Source of the DNA: Flavobacteriaceae bacterium
Lineage (GTDB): Bacteria > Bacteroidota > Bacteroidia > Flavobacteriales > Flavobacteriaceae
Length of the DNA: 64,000 nucleotides
Assembly (NCBI GenBank): GCA_021647985.1
Contig: JAKITQ010000006.1
Location: forward strand, 1-64,000
Direction: 5' to 3'
Position 1 is the first letter of the stretch. Every line of letters starts with the position of its first letter. Made by a program: the position numbers and the translations under genes. Below, piece by piece: positions 8,639-17,496 of this stretch. The notes beneath the pieces are model-generated. The model saw only the letters and a program-made list of their open reading frames with translations. It made no database searches and was not told where the DNA came from.

Positions 8639-9715
8639 ATGGATAGTACTTTAAAAAGTAAAATAGACAAAATTATTATTGATAAAAATGATTCTATTCT
8701 TTTAGCTTTAAAGAAGATGGATAAAGTTAAAAAGAAATTATTACTTGTTTTTGATCAAGATGATTTTTATAGTTTGGTAAGTATTGGTGATATTCAAAGA
8801 GCTATAATTGGTAATTATGATTTAAATACTAAACTGTATAAAATACTCAGGAAAGAATGGACATTTAGTTATGAAGATGAACCTTTTGAAATGATAAAGG
8901 AAAAAATGTTAAAATTTAGAACAGAATGTATGCCTGTTCTCAATAGAAATAATCAGTTGGTAGATGTGTTTTTTTGGGATGATATATTTGGTTTATCAGA
9001 AAAACGCAAGAAAACAAATTTAAACCTACCTGTAATTATTATGGCTGGAGGGAAGGGAACAAGATTACAACCCTTGACAAATGTTATTCCAAAACCTTTA
9101 ATTCCAATTGGTAAGAAAACAATTATAGAAGAAATAATGGATAGATTTATTGATGTTGGTTGCAATAATTTTTATTTATCAATAAACTACAAAGCTGAAA
9201 CAATTAAGCATTATTTTGAGCAGTTACAAAACAATAATTATAAGATTGATTACTTTCAAGAAGATTTGCCATTAGGTACAGCCGGAAGTCTTTTTTTGAT
9301 TAAAAATAAAATTAAGACTACGTTTTTTGTTTCGAATTGTGATATCATTATTGATGAAGATTATAGTGAAATATATAATTATCATAAGGATAATAAGAAT
9401 GAATTAACAATAGTTTCAGCATTGATGCATTACCCAATTCCATATGGGACAGTAGAAACCAAAGAAAATGGACTTTTAACAAAGTTAGTTGAAAAACCAG
9501 AGCTTACATTTCAGATAAATTCAGGTATGTATATCCTGGAGCCTCATTTGCTAAAAGAAATACCTGACAATAAATTTTTCCATATCACTCATCTAATTGA
9601 AAATGTTAGGCAAAGAAAAGGAAAAGTTGGTGTGTTTCCTATTTCAAAAGGAAGTTGGATGGATATTGGTACATGGGATGAATATTTGAGTTATCATAAG
9701 TTTCACAATAAATAG
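8639..9715 (+). CDS. Sugar-1-phosphate nucleotidyltransferase with N-terminal CBS pair (PtmE-like)
   Basis: A 358-residue fusion: a CBS-domain pair at about 8-117, then a nucleotidyltransferase domain from about 130 with the signature MAGGKGTRLQPLT (136-147) and PKPLIPIG. This architecture is that of PtmE, the glucosamine-1-phosphate guanylyltransferase of the Campylobacter GDP-linked legionaminic acid route. That parallel suggests a GDP-amino-sugar precursor, with the CBS pair sensing a nucleotide. However, no LegI-type synthase, LegG-type hydrolase or LegF is in the window, so the end product is not demonstrably a nonulosonate. Confidence 0.82.
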   Translation: MDSTLKSKIDKIIIDKNDSILLALKKMDKVKKKLLLVFDQDDFYSLVSIGDIQRAIIGNYDLNTKLYKILRKEWTFSYEDEPFEMIKEKMLKFRTECMPVLNRNNQLVDVFFWDDIFGLSEKRKKTNLNLPVIIMAGGKGTRLQPLTNVIPKPLIPIGKKTIIEEIMDRFIDVGCNNFYLSINYKAETIKHYFEQLQNNNYKIDYFQEDLPLGTAGSLFLIKNKIKTTFFVSNCDIIIDEDYSEIYNYHKDNKNELTIVSALMHYPIPYGTVETKENGLLTKLVEKPELTFQINSGMYILEPHLLKEIPDNKFFHITHLIENVRQRKGKVGVFPISKGSWMDIGTWDEYLSYHKFHNK

Positions 9716-9769
9716 AATATATAAATTTTTGCACTATAAAATACAAATATTTTCTTAAATTATTGATTA

Positions 9770-10936
9770 ATGAAAAATAAAAAAATCATATTTATTTTTA
9801 ATTTATTATATAAAAATATTCAATTCTATGAATTAATAGGTAAATTGAATAGATTAGGAAATAAAGTAATGGTATATGACCTAATCAGCTCTAAGAAATA
9901 TGATCCTTCAACAGATAAAACAGAATATTTTAATCCATTTTTTGGAGCAAATTATATTCTTCGAATAAGATATTTTCGAGCTTTTTTTAAACCAATAATT
10001 AATAGAATGGTAATTAATAGAGAGTTCAATAAATGTGATACAGTAAATTTACATTATGTAGCCCCTCAATATGCAAAGTATGCCAATCTAATTAAAAAGA
10101 GAGTTGGTCTTTTTATAATATCATTTTGGGGAAGTGACGTCTTAAGAGCAGATGATAAAAAGCTTACAAAGTACATACCATTATTTGATAGCTGTGATGC
10201 AATATGTGTACCTGACAAAATGCAAGAAGAATTTATTGAAATATATACCAGATATAATAAAAAACACGGAACTCTTTATAATTATGTTGATAAATTAAAA
10301 ACTCTTTATTTTGGAATAAGTATTTTCGACTATATTAATAAGGTAAATAATAAGCTGATAATTAAATTTAAAGAGAAGTATAGCTTGCCGAAGGCAAATA
10401 ATATTTTTATAACAATTGCTCATAATGGTAGTCACGGACAACAACATATTATTATTATTAATAAATTAACAAAAATTAATAATAAACTCAAAAATAAAAT
10501 ATTTTTACTATTACCTTTTACTTATGGTGGAAGTAATGAATATAAAAAAGAAGTTCTAAATCATTTGGGACGATCAGGTATTAAATATCAAATATTAACA
10601 GAATATATGGATATGCAAGAGCTGGCAGTTCTAAGAGTAATCTCAAATATTAATATTAATATTCAGATTACAGATGGATTTTCAGCAAGTATATCAGAAG
10701 CGATATATGCAAAAAATATAGTTATAACCGGTGATTGGTTACCGTATGAAATCTATGAAGATTGGGGTATTCTGATGTATTTTGAAAATATAGATAAGAT
10801 TGGCAATAGAATAATTGATGTAATAAACCACTATGATGAATACAGGGAAAAGATTAAAGGTAACGATACAATTATATACAATAAATTAAGTTGGAATGCT
10901 GTGTTACCAATATGGGAAAAAATGTCGAAAGTTTAA
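9770..10936 (+). CDS. Glycosyltransferase, GT-B fold (GT4-like)
   Basis: A 388-residue protein with the outline of a GT-B glycosyltransferase: an N-terminal Rossmann-like opening (KKIIFIFNLLY), SFWGSDVLRADDKK in the middle, and a GFSASISEAIYAKNIVITG donor-site motif in the C-terminal half. It is divergent and very AT-rich. It is preceded by the longest gap (54 bp) in this part of the operon, so it may mark an insertion boundary or an internal promoter. Donor and acceptor unknown. Confidence 0.7.
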   Translation: MKNKKIIFIFNLLYKNIQFYELIGKLNRLGNKVMVYDLISSKKYDPSTDKTEYFNPFFGANYILRIRYFRAFFKPIINRMVINREFNKCDTVNLHYVAPQYAKYANLIKKRVGLFIISFWGSDVLRADDKKLTKYIPLFDSCDAICVPDKMQEEFIEIYTRYNKKHGTLYNYVDKLKTLYFGISIFDYINKVNNKLIIKFKEKYSLPKANNIFITIAHNGSHGQQHIIIINKLTKINNKLKNKIFLLLPFTYGGSNEYKKEVLNHLGRSGIKYQILTEYMDMQELAVLRVISNININIQITDGFSASISEAIYAKNIVITGDWLPYEIYEDWGILMYFENIDKIGNRIIDVINHYDEYREKIKGNDTIIYNKLSWNAVLPIWEKMSKV

Positions 10937-10960
10937 AAAAAGAGAATGCAAATAAAGTTA

Positions 10961-12067
10961 ATGGAAATAATAATAATTTCCGCAGCCTTTTACCCACAAA
11001 ATTCCCCTCGTTCCTTTCGTACTACAGAATTGGTAAAAGAATTTGCTAGACTTGGGCATAATGTAACCGTTTATATTCCAAAAAATAAAAAAGAGCATAT
11101 AGCTTTTGAGAAAGAATATGGGATTACCATAAAAGATTTAGGAAAACAAAAATATAAAGAAATTAACATAAAAAATGGCAGTAAATATACCATTTTATTC
11201 AAAAGAGCAATTCGCCGTGGTTTACTTCAGTTATTTCAATATCCTAATATTGAATGGATGTTTAAGGTGAAAAAAGCCTTAAAAAACAAAAAAGGCTATG
11301 ACTTGATGATCTCTATAGCTGCTCCTCACCCTGTACATTGGGGAACCGTCTGGGCTAGAACAAAACAGAATAAAATTGCCAAAATCTGGGTGGCTGATTG
11401 TGGAGATCCGTTTATGGGTGGCACTACAGATACATTTAAACAGTTTTTTTATTTTAAATATATGGAGAAATATTGGAATAAAAAATGCGATTATATAAGT
11501 GTACCTTTTGATGGTGCAAAAGATGCATATTATAAAGAGTTTAGGCATAAGATCAAGGTAATACCTCAAGGGTTTAATTTTGATGAAGTAAAACTTAACA
11601 ATAATGTTTATAAGCCGAATAAGACACCAACTTTTGCTTACGCAGGTGGGTTTATTCCTGGAGCAAGAGACCCAAAAGAGTTTATAAAATACTTATTGAG
11701 TCTAAATATAGATTTTAAATTTATTGTTTATACACGTACCTTAAATATGATTCAGCCTTATTTAGATTTGGCTGAAGGTAAAATTGAAATAAGGGATTAC
11801 ATACCAAGAACACAATTGATTCAGGAACTTAGTAAAATGGACTTTATTGTTAATTTTAATAATGGAGTATCAACACAGCTGCCGAGTAAGTTAATTGATT
11901 ACTACTTAACCAAACGTCCTGTTTTACCTTTAGATTCTTATGGTTTTGAGAAAGAGACTGTTAATCAGTTTTTAAAAGGAGATTATTCACATCAATTTGT
12001 ATATAACAATCCGGAACAGTATAAAATTGAAAATGTTTGTCAACAGTTTTTAGAATTAAATAAATAG
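10961..12067 (+). CDS. Glycosyltransferase, GT4-like
   Basis: A GT-B glycosyltransferase of about 368 residues. IIISAAFYPQNSPRSFRTTE is the typical opening of GT4-like N-terminal domains that remodel capsule or O-antigen. The C-terminal donor region has FAYAGGFIPGARDPKEF and STQLPSKLIDYYLTKRPVL. An upstream in-frame ATG at 10946 would add five residues (MQIKL); I prefer 10961 because the beta-strand begins at MEIIII. It is followed after 3 bp by the polymerase candidate. Confidence 0.75.
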   Translation: MEIIIISAAFYPQNSPRSFRTTELVKEFARLGHNVTVYIPKNKKEHIAFEKEYGITIKDLGKQKYKEINIKNGSKYTILFKRAIRRGLLQLFQYPNIEWMFKVKKALKNKKGYDLMISIAAPHPVHWGTVWARTKQNKIAKIWVADCGDPFMGGTTDTFKQFFYFKYMEKYWNKKCDYISVPFDGAKDAYYKEFRHKIKVIPQGFNFDEVKLNNNVYKPNKTPTFAYAGGFIPGARDPKEFIKYLLSLNIDFKFIVYTRTLNMIQPYLDLAEGKIEIRDYIPRTQLIQELSKMDFIVNFNNGVSTQLPSKLIDYYLTKRPVLPLDSYGFEKETVNQFLKGDYSHQFVYNNPEQYKIENVCQQFLELNK

Positions 12068-12070
12068 AAG

Positions 12071-13306
12071 ATGATTAGTGATAATTTAGTTCGGTGGCTT
12101 ATTTTTTTGGTAAACCCTTTTGCTGCCATGTTGATTTCTTTTAAAGAATATACTGCACCCTATGCTAAAAATATTTTTTGGGCTTTTTGCGTGTTTTATG
12201 GCCTTACTTTTGCTATTGGACATGAATCATCAGGTAGTGATATCAATCGATATTTAGAAGAATTACAATATCTACATAGTAGGTATGAATATACTACTAA
12301 CGACATTATCAATTATTTCCAACAATCGGGTGAGGTTGATATTTTAAGAACTTTTCTTTCTTATGTAATATCCAGATTTTCTGATAGTCAAGCCATATTA
12401 ACAACTGTTTATGCCATTATTTTTGGTTTTTTCTTTTCTCGAAATATTTGGTATGTGATGAATCTATTAGAAGGGAGAATAAGCGGTTTAACAAAAATGT
12501 TAATTCTTGGCTTAATATTGGTAATACCGATTTGGTTTATCAATGGGTTTAGAATGTGGACTGCCTTTCATGTATTTATGTATGGTTTATTGCCTTATAT
12601 TTTTGTGAATAAAAAAAGTAAATTACTATTTGTATACCTATCATTTTTAGTTCACTTTTCATTTATCTTGCCCATATTGGTTTTAATGATGTATATAATT
12701 ATTGGTAATAGAGTACAATTATTTTTTATAGGCTTTGTTTTATCGATGTTTGTTTCTGAGCTTAACATAAGTTTTTTCAATCAGTATATCGAAAACTATG
12801 CACCACAAAGTATTGCTGAAAGAAGTGAAAGCTATAGAAACGAAGATGTAATTGAAAATGGAAAAGAAAAGAGTACAGTAAATAAAACGGTATGGTATGT
12901 GCGATGGAATGGTAAATTATTAAAATGGTCTTTTTATATCCTTTTAATTTATCTTTACATATTTACAAATATTAAAATGCTTCCGGAATGGAAAAGAATA
13001 TTTTCGATTACGCTTGTTTTTTTTTCAGTTGGTAACATACTGTCATTAATTCCTTCTGGTGGAAGGTATCTTTCATTTTCTTCATTTTTAATTTTTACTA
13101 TGCTCATTCTGTATTTAAACCAATTTAAAGAGGATTTAAAATTCCAAAGATTAATAAAAATATTAACCCCGGTATTTATACTTTTTATTATTGTTTCTGT
13201 TAGGATAGGTTTGTATTCAACAAGTATTACTACAATAATAGGTAATCCGTTTATTGCGTTTTTTAATACGGGAGAAACGGTTTCTATTAATGATTTGATT
13301 AAATGA
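12071..13306 (+). CDS. EpsG-like O-antigen/capsule polymerase (Wzy-type)
   Basis: A 411-residue multi-pass membrane protein with about ten hydrophobic segments and a hydrophilic loop at roughly 245-275. The N-terminal part, FAIGHESSGSDINRYLEELQ, matches the EpsG family pattern in which a conserved GxDxxRY-like motif follows the second helix. It is the only polymerase candidate in the locus and pairs with the flippase at 1465 to make a Wzx/Wzy-type pathway. Its last four bases overlap the start of the deacetylase-like gene (ATGA). Confidence 0.72.
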   Translation: MISDNLVRWLIFLVNPFAAMLISFKEYTAPYAKNIFWAFCVFYGLTFAIGHESSGSDINRYLEELQYLHSRYEYTTNDIINYFQQSGEVDILRTFLSYVISRFSDSQAILTTVYAIIFGFFFSRNIWYVMNLLEGRISGLTKMLILGLILVIPIWFINGFRMWTAFHVFMYGLLPYIFVNKKSKLLFVYLSFLVHFSFILPILVLMMYIIIGNRVQLFFIGFVLSMFVSELNISFFNQYIENYAPQSIAERSESYRNEDVIENGKEKSTVNKTVWYVRWNGKLLKWSFYILLIYLYIFTNIKMLPEWKRIFSITLVFFSVGNILSLIPSGGRYLSFSSFLIFTMLILYLNQFKEDLKFQRLIKILTPVFILFIIVSVRIGLYSTSITTIIGNPFIAFFNTGETVSINDLIK

Positions 13307-14433
13307 GTTTGATAAACACAATAAAACAAAACTTAGTTAATATTCCTGGTTGGCGAACCAATCGTAAAATTGTTGTATTTGAAAGTGATGATTGGGGGAG
13401 TATAAGAATGCCTTCAAAAGGTATAAATAAAGAATTAAAAAGTAAAGGAATTCTTGTAGATAATAATGATGGGTGGCAGTTAGATATACTGGAAACAAAT
13501 ACTGATCTGGAAAACTTGTTTACCGTTCTTTCTACTTATAAAGATTTAAATAAAAAACACCCTGTATTTACTTTTAATACAGTGATGGGAAATCCTGATT
13601 TCAAAAAAATTAAAGAATCAAATTACAACAAGTACTACCATGAGTATTTTTTTGATACTTATCTAAAAAATTCAGGTAAAGATCTTAAACCTTTATGGGA
13701 CAAAGCAATGAATCAAGGTTTAATTAGACCTCAATTTCATGCCAGAGAACATTTAAATATAGGTTTGTGGCTTAAAGATTTAAAAAATAATATAAAAGAA
13801 ACAAGAATTGCTTTTAATTATGGTTTTTTTGGTCTTCTTGCTCAAACCTCTTCAAAGTTTCAAAATCATTATTTGGCAGCTTACCGTGCAGAGACACCTG
13901 AAGAATTAGAACTAATAAAAGAAATTACCAAACAAGGTTTAGATCTTTTTAAAAAAACATTTGGTTTTAGCTCAAAGTCTTTTATACCTTGTAATTATAT
14001 TTTACCAAAGGAATTAGAAGAGGTGGTTTATAATAAAGGAGTTATGCATATTCAAAGCCAAAGAGGTCAGATTCAACCAGATCCTTATAATAATGGTAAA
14101 GTAAAAACTGTTAGACGTTATACAGGTAAAAAAAATTCTTTAGGTCAGGTATATACTGTTCGCAATGTGAAATTTGAACCATTTGTGAACAAAAATATGG
14201 ATTGGGTAAACCATGTTTTAAAAGAGATTAAAACATCCTTTTTTTGGAATAAACCTGCAATCATTTCTACCCATAGAATTAATTTTGTTGGAGGAATTGA
14301 TATCAAACATAGAGATCGTAATTTAAAACAACTCGATACATTGATTAAAAGAATATTAAAACAATGGCCTGATGTTGAATTTATGAGTAGTGATGAACTA
14401 GGAATAGAAATTAATGGTTCCCAATTAAATTAG
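13303..14433 (+). CDS. Polysaccharide deacetylase-like protein, paralog 1
   Basis: A 376-residue protein with features of a divergent NodB-type deacetylase: VVFESDDWGS with D29/D30 near the N-terminus, RPQFHAREH with H146 and H150, and a late STHRINFVGG motif. These would be the Asp and His,His metal ligands of a carbohydrate esterase 4 fold. A second copy at 24359 shares the layout (PGWRTNRKIVVF versus YGWKTKRKIVVF). It starts by a 4-bp overlap with the polymerase gene. Its role could be N-deacetylation of an amino sugar in the glycan. Activity is inferred. Confidence 0.7.
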   Translation: MSLINTIKQNLVNIPGWRTNRKIVVFESDDWGSIRMPSKGINKELKSKGILVDNNDGWQLDILETNTDLENLFTVLSTYKDLNKKHPVFTFNTVMGNPDFKKIKESNYNKYYHEYFFDTYLKNSGKDLKPLWDKAMNQGLIRPQFHAREHLNIGLWLKDLKNNIKETRIAFNYGFFGLLAQTSSKFQNHYLAAYRAETPEELELIKEITKQGLDLFKKTFGFSSKSFIPCNYILPKELEEVVYNKGVMHIQSQRGQIQPDPYNNGKVKTVRRYTGKKNSLGQVYTVRNVKFEPFVNKNMDWVNHVLKEIKTSFFWNKPAIISTHRINFVGGIDIKHRDRNLKQLDTLIKRILKQWPDVEFMSSDELGIEINGSQLN

Positions 14434-14434
14434 A

Positions 14435-15781
14435 ATGGATTTATTTGTAAATATAAAAACTGTCTTTCCTAAAGTTAAAAGAGATTTAAATTCCTTGAAA
14501 TCTGTTTATGATAATCATAACGAACTTATTTCTTTAATTGATGGTGTTATTGGTAATAAAATGCCCATTGAAAACATTAAAGGAAAGAAAATTTTAATCA
14601 AACCCAATTGGGTAAGACATTCTAAAACTAATGAAGATGAGTGGTGTTTAAGAACCCATGATAAGTTTATTTTAGCAGTATTGGAATATATGTTGAGATT
14701 ACATCCAAAAGAGATTCTAATAGGTGATGCACCTATACAAGGATGTGAATGGGATAAAATATTAACAACCCAATTATTAAATGGTATTTACAATATATCT
14801 AAGCAGTATAAAACCGTTGTTAAAATTAAAGATTTCAGAAGAGTCCATTTCAACCCAAATATTAATAATCAGATTGAACAAGAGTCTCCTATAGATGAAT
14901 ATATAATTTTTGATGTAGGTAAAAAAAGTTATTTAGAACCTATAACTATTGAAGGCTCCAATAAATTTAGGGTTACAGTTTATAATCCAGATCGTTTTCA
15001 CGAATCTCACCGCCCAGGAGTACATAAATACTGTATTACAAAACAATTATTTGATGCTGATGTTGTGATTTCTTTACCAAAAGTTAAAACCCACCAAAAG
15101 GCTGGGATCACTGCAGCTTTGAAAAATATTGTTGGATTAAATGGAGATAAAGATTATTTACCACATCATAGAATTGGAGGTACTGATATGGGAGGAGATT
15201 GCTATCCGGGTGGAAATCGTTTAAGATTTATGGCAGAACTGGCTTTAGATCAGGCAAACCGTAATAAAGGTAAAAAACGATTTTTATTTTGGACAAAAAT
15301 TGCTTCATTGTTATGGAAAATTTCAATGCCAAAAAAAGTACATAGTTTTGCTGCTGGCTGGTATGGAAACGATACAACCTGGCGAATGGTGATGGATCTG
15401 AATCAAATCATTTGTTTTGGAAATGTAATGGGCGAATTAAAAGATAATCGACAAAGATTGTTTTTTTCTTTATGTGATGGTATTATTGGAGGTCAAGGGG
15501 ATGGACCATTAAATCCAGACCCGCTTCCTTTAGGAATTTTAAGTTTTAGCAATACTTCAAGTTGGAACGATTTAGTTTTATCCCAATTAATGGGAATGGA
15601 TGCAGAAAAAACACCTCTTTTGGTATCTGCCAGAAAATTTGAAAAAAATAAGGAGGTTGTATTTAGATTGAATGGAAATTCAATAGACTATAATGGTTTC
15701 TCTAAATATGCAATTAAGGCAATTATGCCACCTGGATGGAAAGATTACAAAAATAATAATACGAATGATAGCAATTCATAA
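14435..15781 (+). CDS. DUF362 domain-containing protein
   Basis: A 448-residue protein of the DUF362 family. Recognisable pieces are KKILIKPNWVRHSKTNED, EILIGDAPIQGCEW, VVISLPKVKTHQKAG and AALKNIVGLNGDKDYLPHHR. No iron-sulfur cysteine cluster is visible. The biochemical function of DUF362 proteins is largely undefined. Here the gene is sandwiched between a deacetylase-like gene (1 bp gap) and a RimK-like ATP-grasp gene (17 bp overlap), so a role in modifying the glycan is probable. Confidence 0.75.
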   Translation: MDLFVNIKTVFPKVKRDLNSLKSVYDNHNELISLIDGVIGNKMPIENIKGKKILIKPNWVRHSKTNEDEWCLRTHDKFILAVLEYMLRLHPKEILIGDAPIQGCEWDKILTTQLLNGIYNISKQYKTVVKIKDFRRVHFNPNINNQIEQESPIDEYIIFDVGKKSYLEPITIEGSNKFRVTVYNPDRFHESHRPGVHKYCITKQLFDADVVISLPKVKTHQKAGITAALKNIVGLNGDKDYLPHHRIGGTDMGGDCYPGGNRLRFMAELALDQANRNKGKKRFLFWTKIASLLWKISMPKKVHSFAAGWYGNDTTWRMVMDLNQIICFGNVMGELKDNRQRLFFSLCDGIIGGQGDGPLNPDPLPLGILSFSNTSSWNDLVLSQLMGMDAEKTPLLVSARKFEKNKEVVFRLNGNSIDYNGFSKYAIKAIMPPGWKDYKNNNTNDSNS

Positions 15782-16775
15782 TAGCAAAACTGGCTTTCAT
15801 CCAAGATGGATTTCTTATTGTAAAAGAAAAAATATTCCTTATAAACTAGTTAGCTGTTATGATAATGATATTATTAATCAATTAAAAGATTGTGATATTT
15901 TAATGTGGCATCATAATCATTTAAATCCGAAAGATTTAATTTTTGCTAAACAATTGTTATTTTCCTTAGATCAGAGTGGTAAAATAGTTTTTCCAAATTT
16001 TAATGATGGCTGGCACTTTGATGATAAGGTAGGGCAAAAGTATTTGTTAGAAGCAATTGATGCTCCATTGGTACCTTCACATACATTTTATTCTAAAAAA
16101 GAAGCGATACTCTGGGCTAATAATACGTCATTTCCTAAAGTATTTAAACTTAGAGGAGGTGCAGGTTCTGTTAATGTTAAATTAGCAAAAACAAAACAAG
16201 ATGCTATTCATCTAATTAATAAAGCTTTTGGTAGTGGATTTAGTTACTATGATCCTAAAGTAAATTTTATTGAAAGGTGGAGAAAATATAAACTTGGAAA
16301 AACAAATTTTTATGATGTAATTAAGGGAGGCTTACGTTTTTTTAAAAAACCTAAATTTTCAATAATTAATGGTAAAGAAATAGGGTATATTTATTTTCAG
16401 GATTTTATTCCAAATAATACATTTGATATTAGGGTAATTGTTATTGGTAAAAAAGCCTTTGCTTTAAAAAGAATGGTTAGGGAGGGTGACTTTAAAGCTT
16501 CGGGTAGTGGAAACATGCAATTTGCAAAGGAAGAGTTTGATGAGAGAGCCATTGAGATAGCTTTTGAGACATCAAGAAAACTGAAAGCACAATGTTTGGC
16601 CTACGATTTTGTATTTGATGAAAATAATAAACCTTTGATTGTTGAGATTAGTTTTGGTTTTGCAGTGGAAGCCTATGATACTTGTCCCGGTTACTGGGAT
16701 GAAAGTATAAATTGGTATAAAGGAAAATTTAATCCCCAAGAGTGGATAGTTGATGATCTTATAAATAAAATTTAA
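15765..16775 (+). CDS. RimK-like ATP-grasp ligase
   Basis: About 336 residues. An N-terminal lobe (IAIHNSKTGFHPRWISYCKR) is followed by an ATP-grasp core with VFKLRGGAGSVNVKLAK as the ATP-binding strand-loop, GYIYFQDFIPNNTFDIRVIV, and AYDFVFDENNKPLIVEISFG supplying the late metal-binding residues. Such enzymes join a carboxylate to an amine, for example an amino acid to a sugar acid or amino sugar. The start at 15765 (MIAIHNS) is chosen over the in-frame ATG at 15693, whose 24 extra residues lie in the DUF362 gene and do not resemble the family. Confidence 0.75.
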   Translation: MIAIHNSKTGFHPRWISYCKRKNIPYKLVSCYDNDIINQLKDCDILMWHHNHLNPKDLIFAKQLLFSLDQSGKIVFPNFNDGWHFDDKVGQKYLLEAIDAPLVPSHTFYSKKEAILWANNTSFPKVFKLRGGAGSVNVKLAKTKQDAIHLINKAFGSGFSYYDPKVNFIERWRKYKLGKTNFYDVIKGGLRFFKKPKFSIINGKEIGYIYFQDFIPNNTFDIRVIVIGKKAFALKRMVREGDFKASGSGNMQFAKEEFDERAIEIAFETSRKLKAQCLAYDFVFDENNKPLIVEISFGFAVEAYDTCPGYWDESINWYKGKFNPQEWIVDDLINKI

Positions 16776-16779
16776 AGTA

Positions 16780-17486
16780 TTGATAAAAAATAAGGAATTA
16801 TATATTGAATATTTAAAAGAGGAATGTGGTAATCATTCTTTTATTAATTGTTATGCTAATAGTTATTTAAATTATTTACCTGAAAATAAAATCGATACTA
16901 TATACAAGTTGGATGGCCTATCAAAAGCATTAGATAAAAATAAACTGAAACAATGTAGAACTTTATTGATAATTCGGTTAAATATAATAGTGGCTTTGAT
17001 AATGTTTCATTAGATTAGAAAGATGTTATTGAACTTGCCATGTCGGTTGATTATAAGATGTATTTACAGAATGATATATTGACAAAGGTTGATAGAGCAA
17101 CAATGTCTGTTTCTTTAGAAGGAAGAGAACCATTGTTAGACCATAGAATCATTAAATATGTTGCTCAATTGCCGAGAGAATTCAAATATGATGGTATTAC
17201 CACTAAAAAATTACTAAAAGATATTGTACATGAATATATACCAAAGAGCATGATGGATAGACCTAAGACAGGTTTCTCAATTCCCATTTATTCTTGGTTA
17301 AGAAATGATTTGTCGTATTTATTAGATGAATTTTTAAATAAAGAATCAATAGTAGCATCTGGTGTATTTAATGTTGATTTTGTTTTAGAAAAAGTGCAGT
17401 TATTTAAAAATAATAAATTGCATTATGGAACTATGATTTGGAAAATATTAATGTTTCAGATGTGGTATAAAAAATGGCTTGTATAA
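16780..17486 (+). pseudogene. Asparagine synthase (AsnB-type) C-terminal remnant
   Basis: The frame 17040-17486 encodes 148 residues of the C-terminal synthetase domain of an AsnB-like amidotransferase: LQNDILTKVDRATMSVSLEG, REPLLDHRIIKYVAQLP and RPKTGFSIPIYSWLR. The same frame continues upstream to about 16960 but carries at least one in-frame stop (TAG before KDVIELAM). Intact AsnB enzymes are around 600 residues, with an N-terminal glutaminase domain that is missing here. The piece 16780-17013 is open in another frame and unrecognised. This looks like a decayed gene left within the polysaccharide run; AsnB paralogs often amidate sugar acids in such loci. Confidence 0.75.
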
Positions 17487-17496
17487 ATTGTTTTAA

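Noticed and set aside
2906-9715. Complete sialic/legionaminic acid pathway
   Set aside because: No synthase, hydrolysing 2-epimerase or CMP-sugar synthetase gene is present; only the upstream steps resemble it.
15693-15764. Upstream extension of the RimK-like protein
   Set aside because: These codons lie inside the DUF362 gene in another frame and do not resemble an ATP-grasp N-terminus; the start at 15765 fits better.
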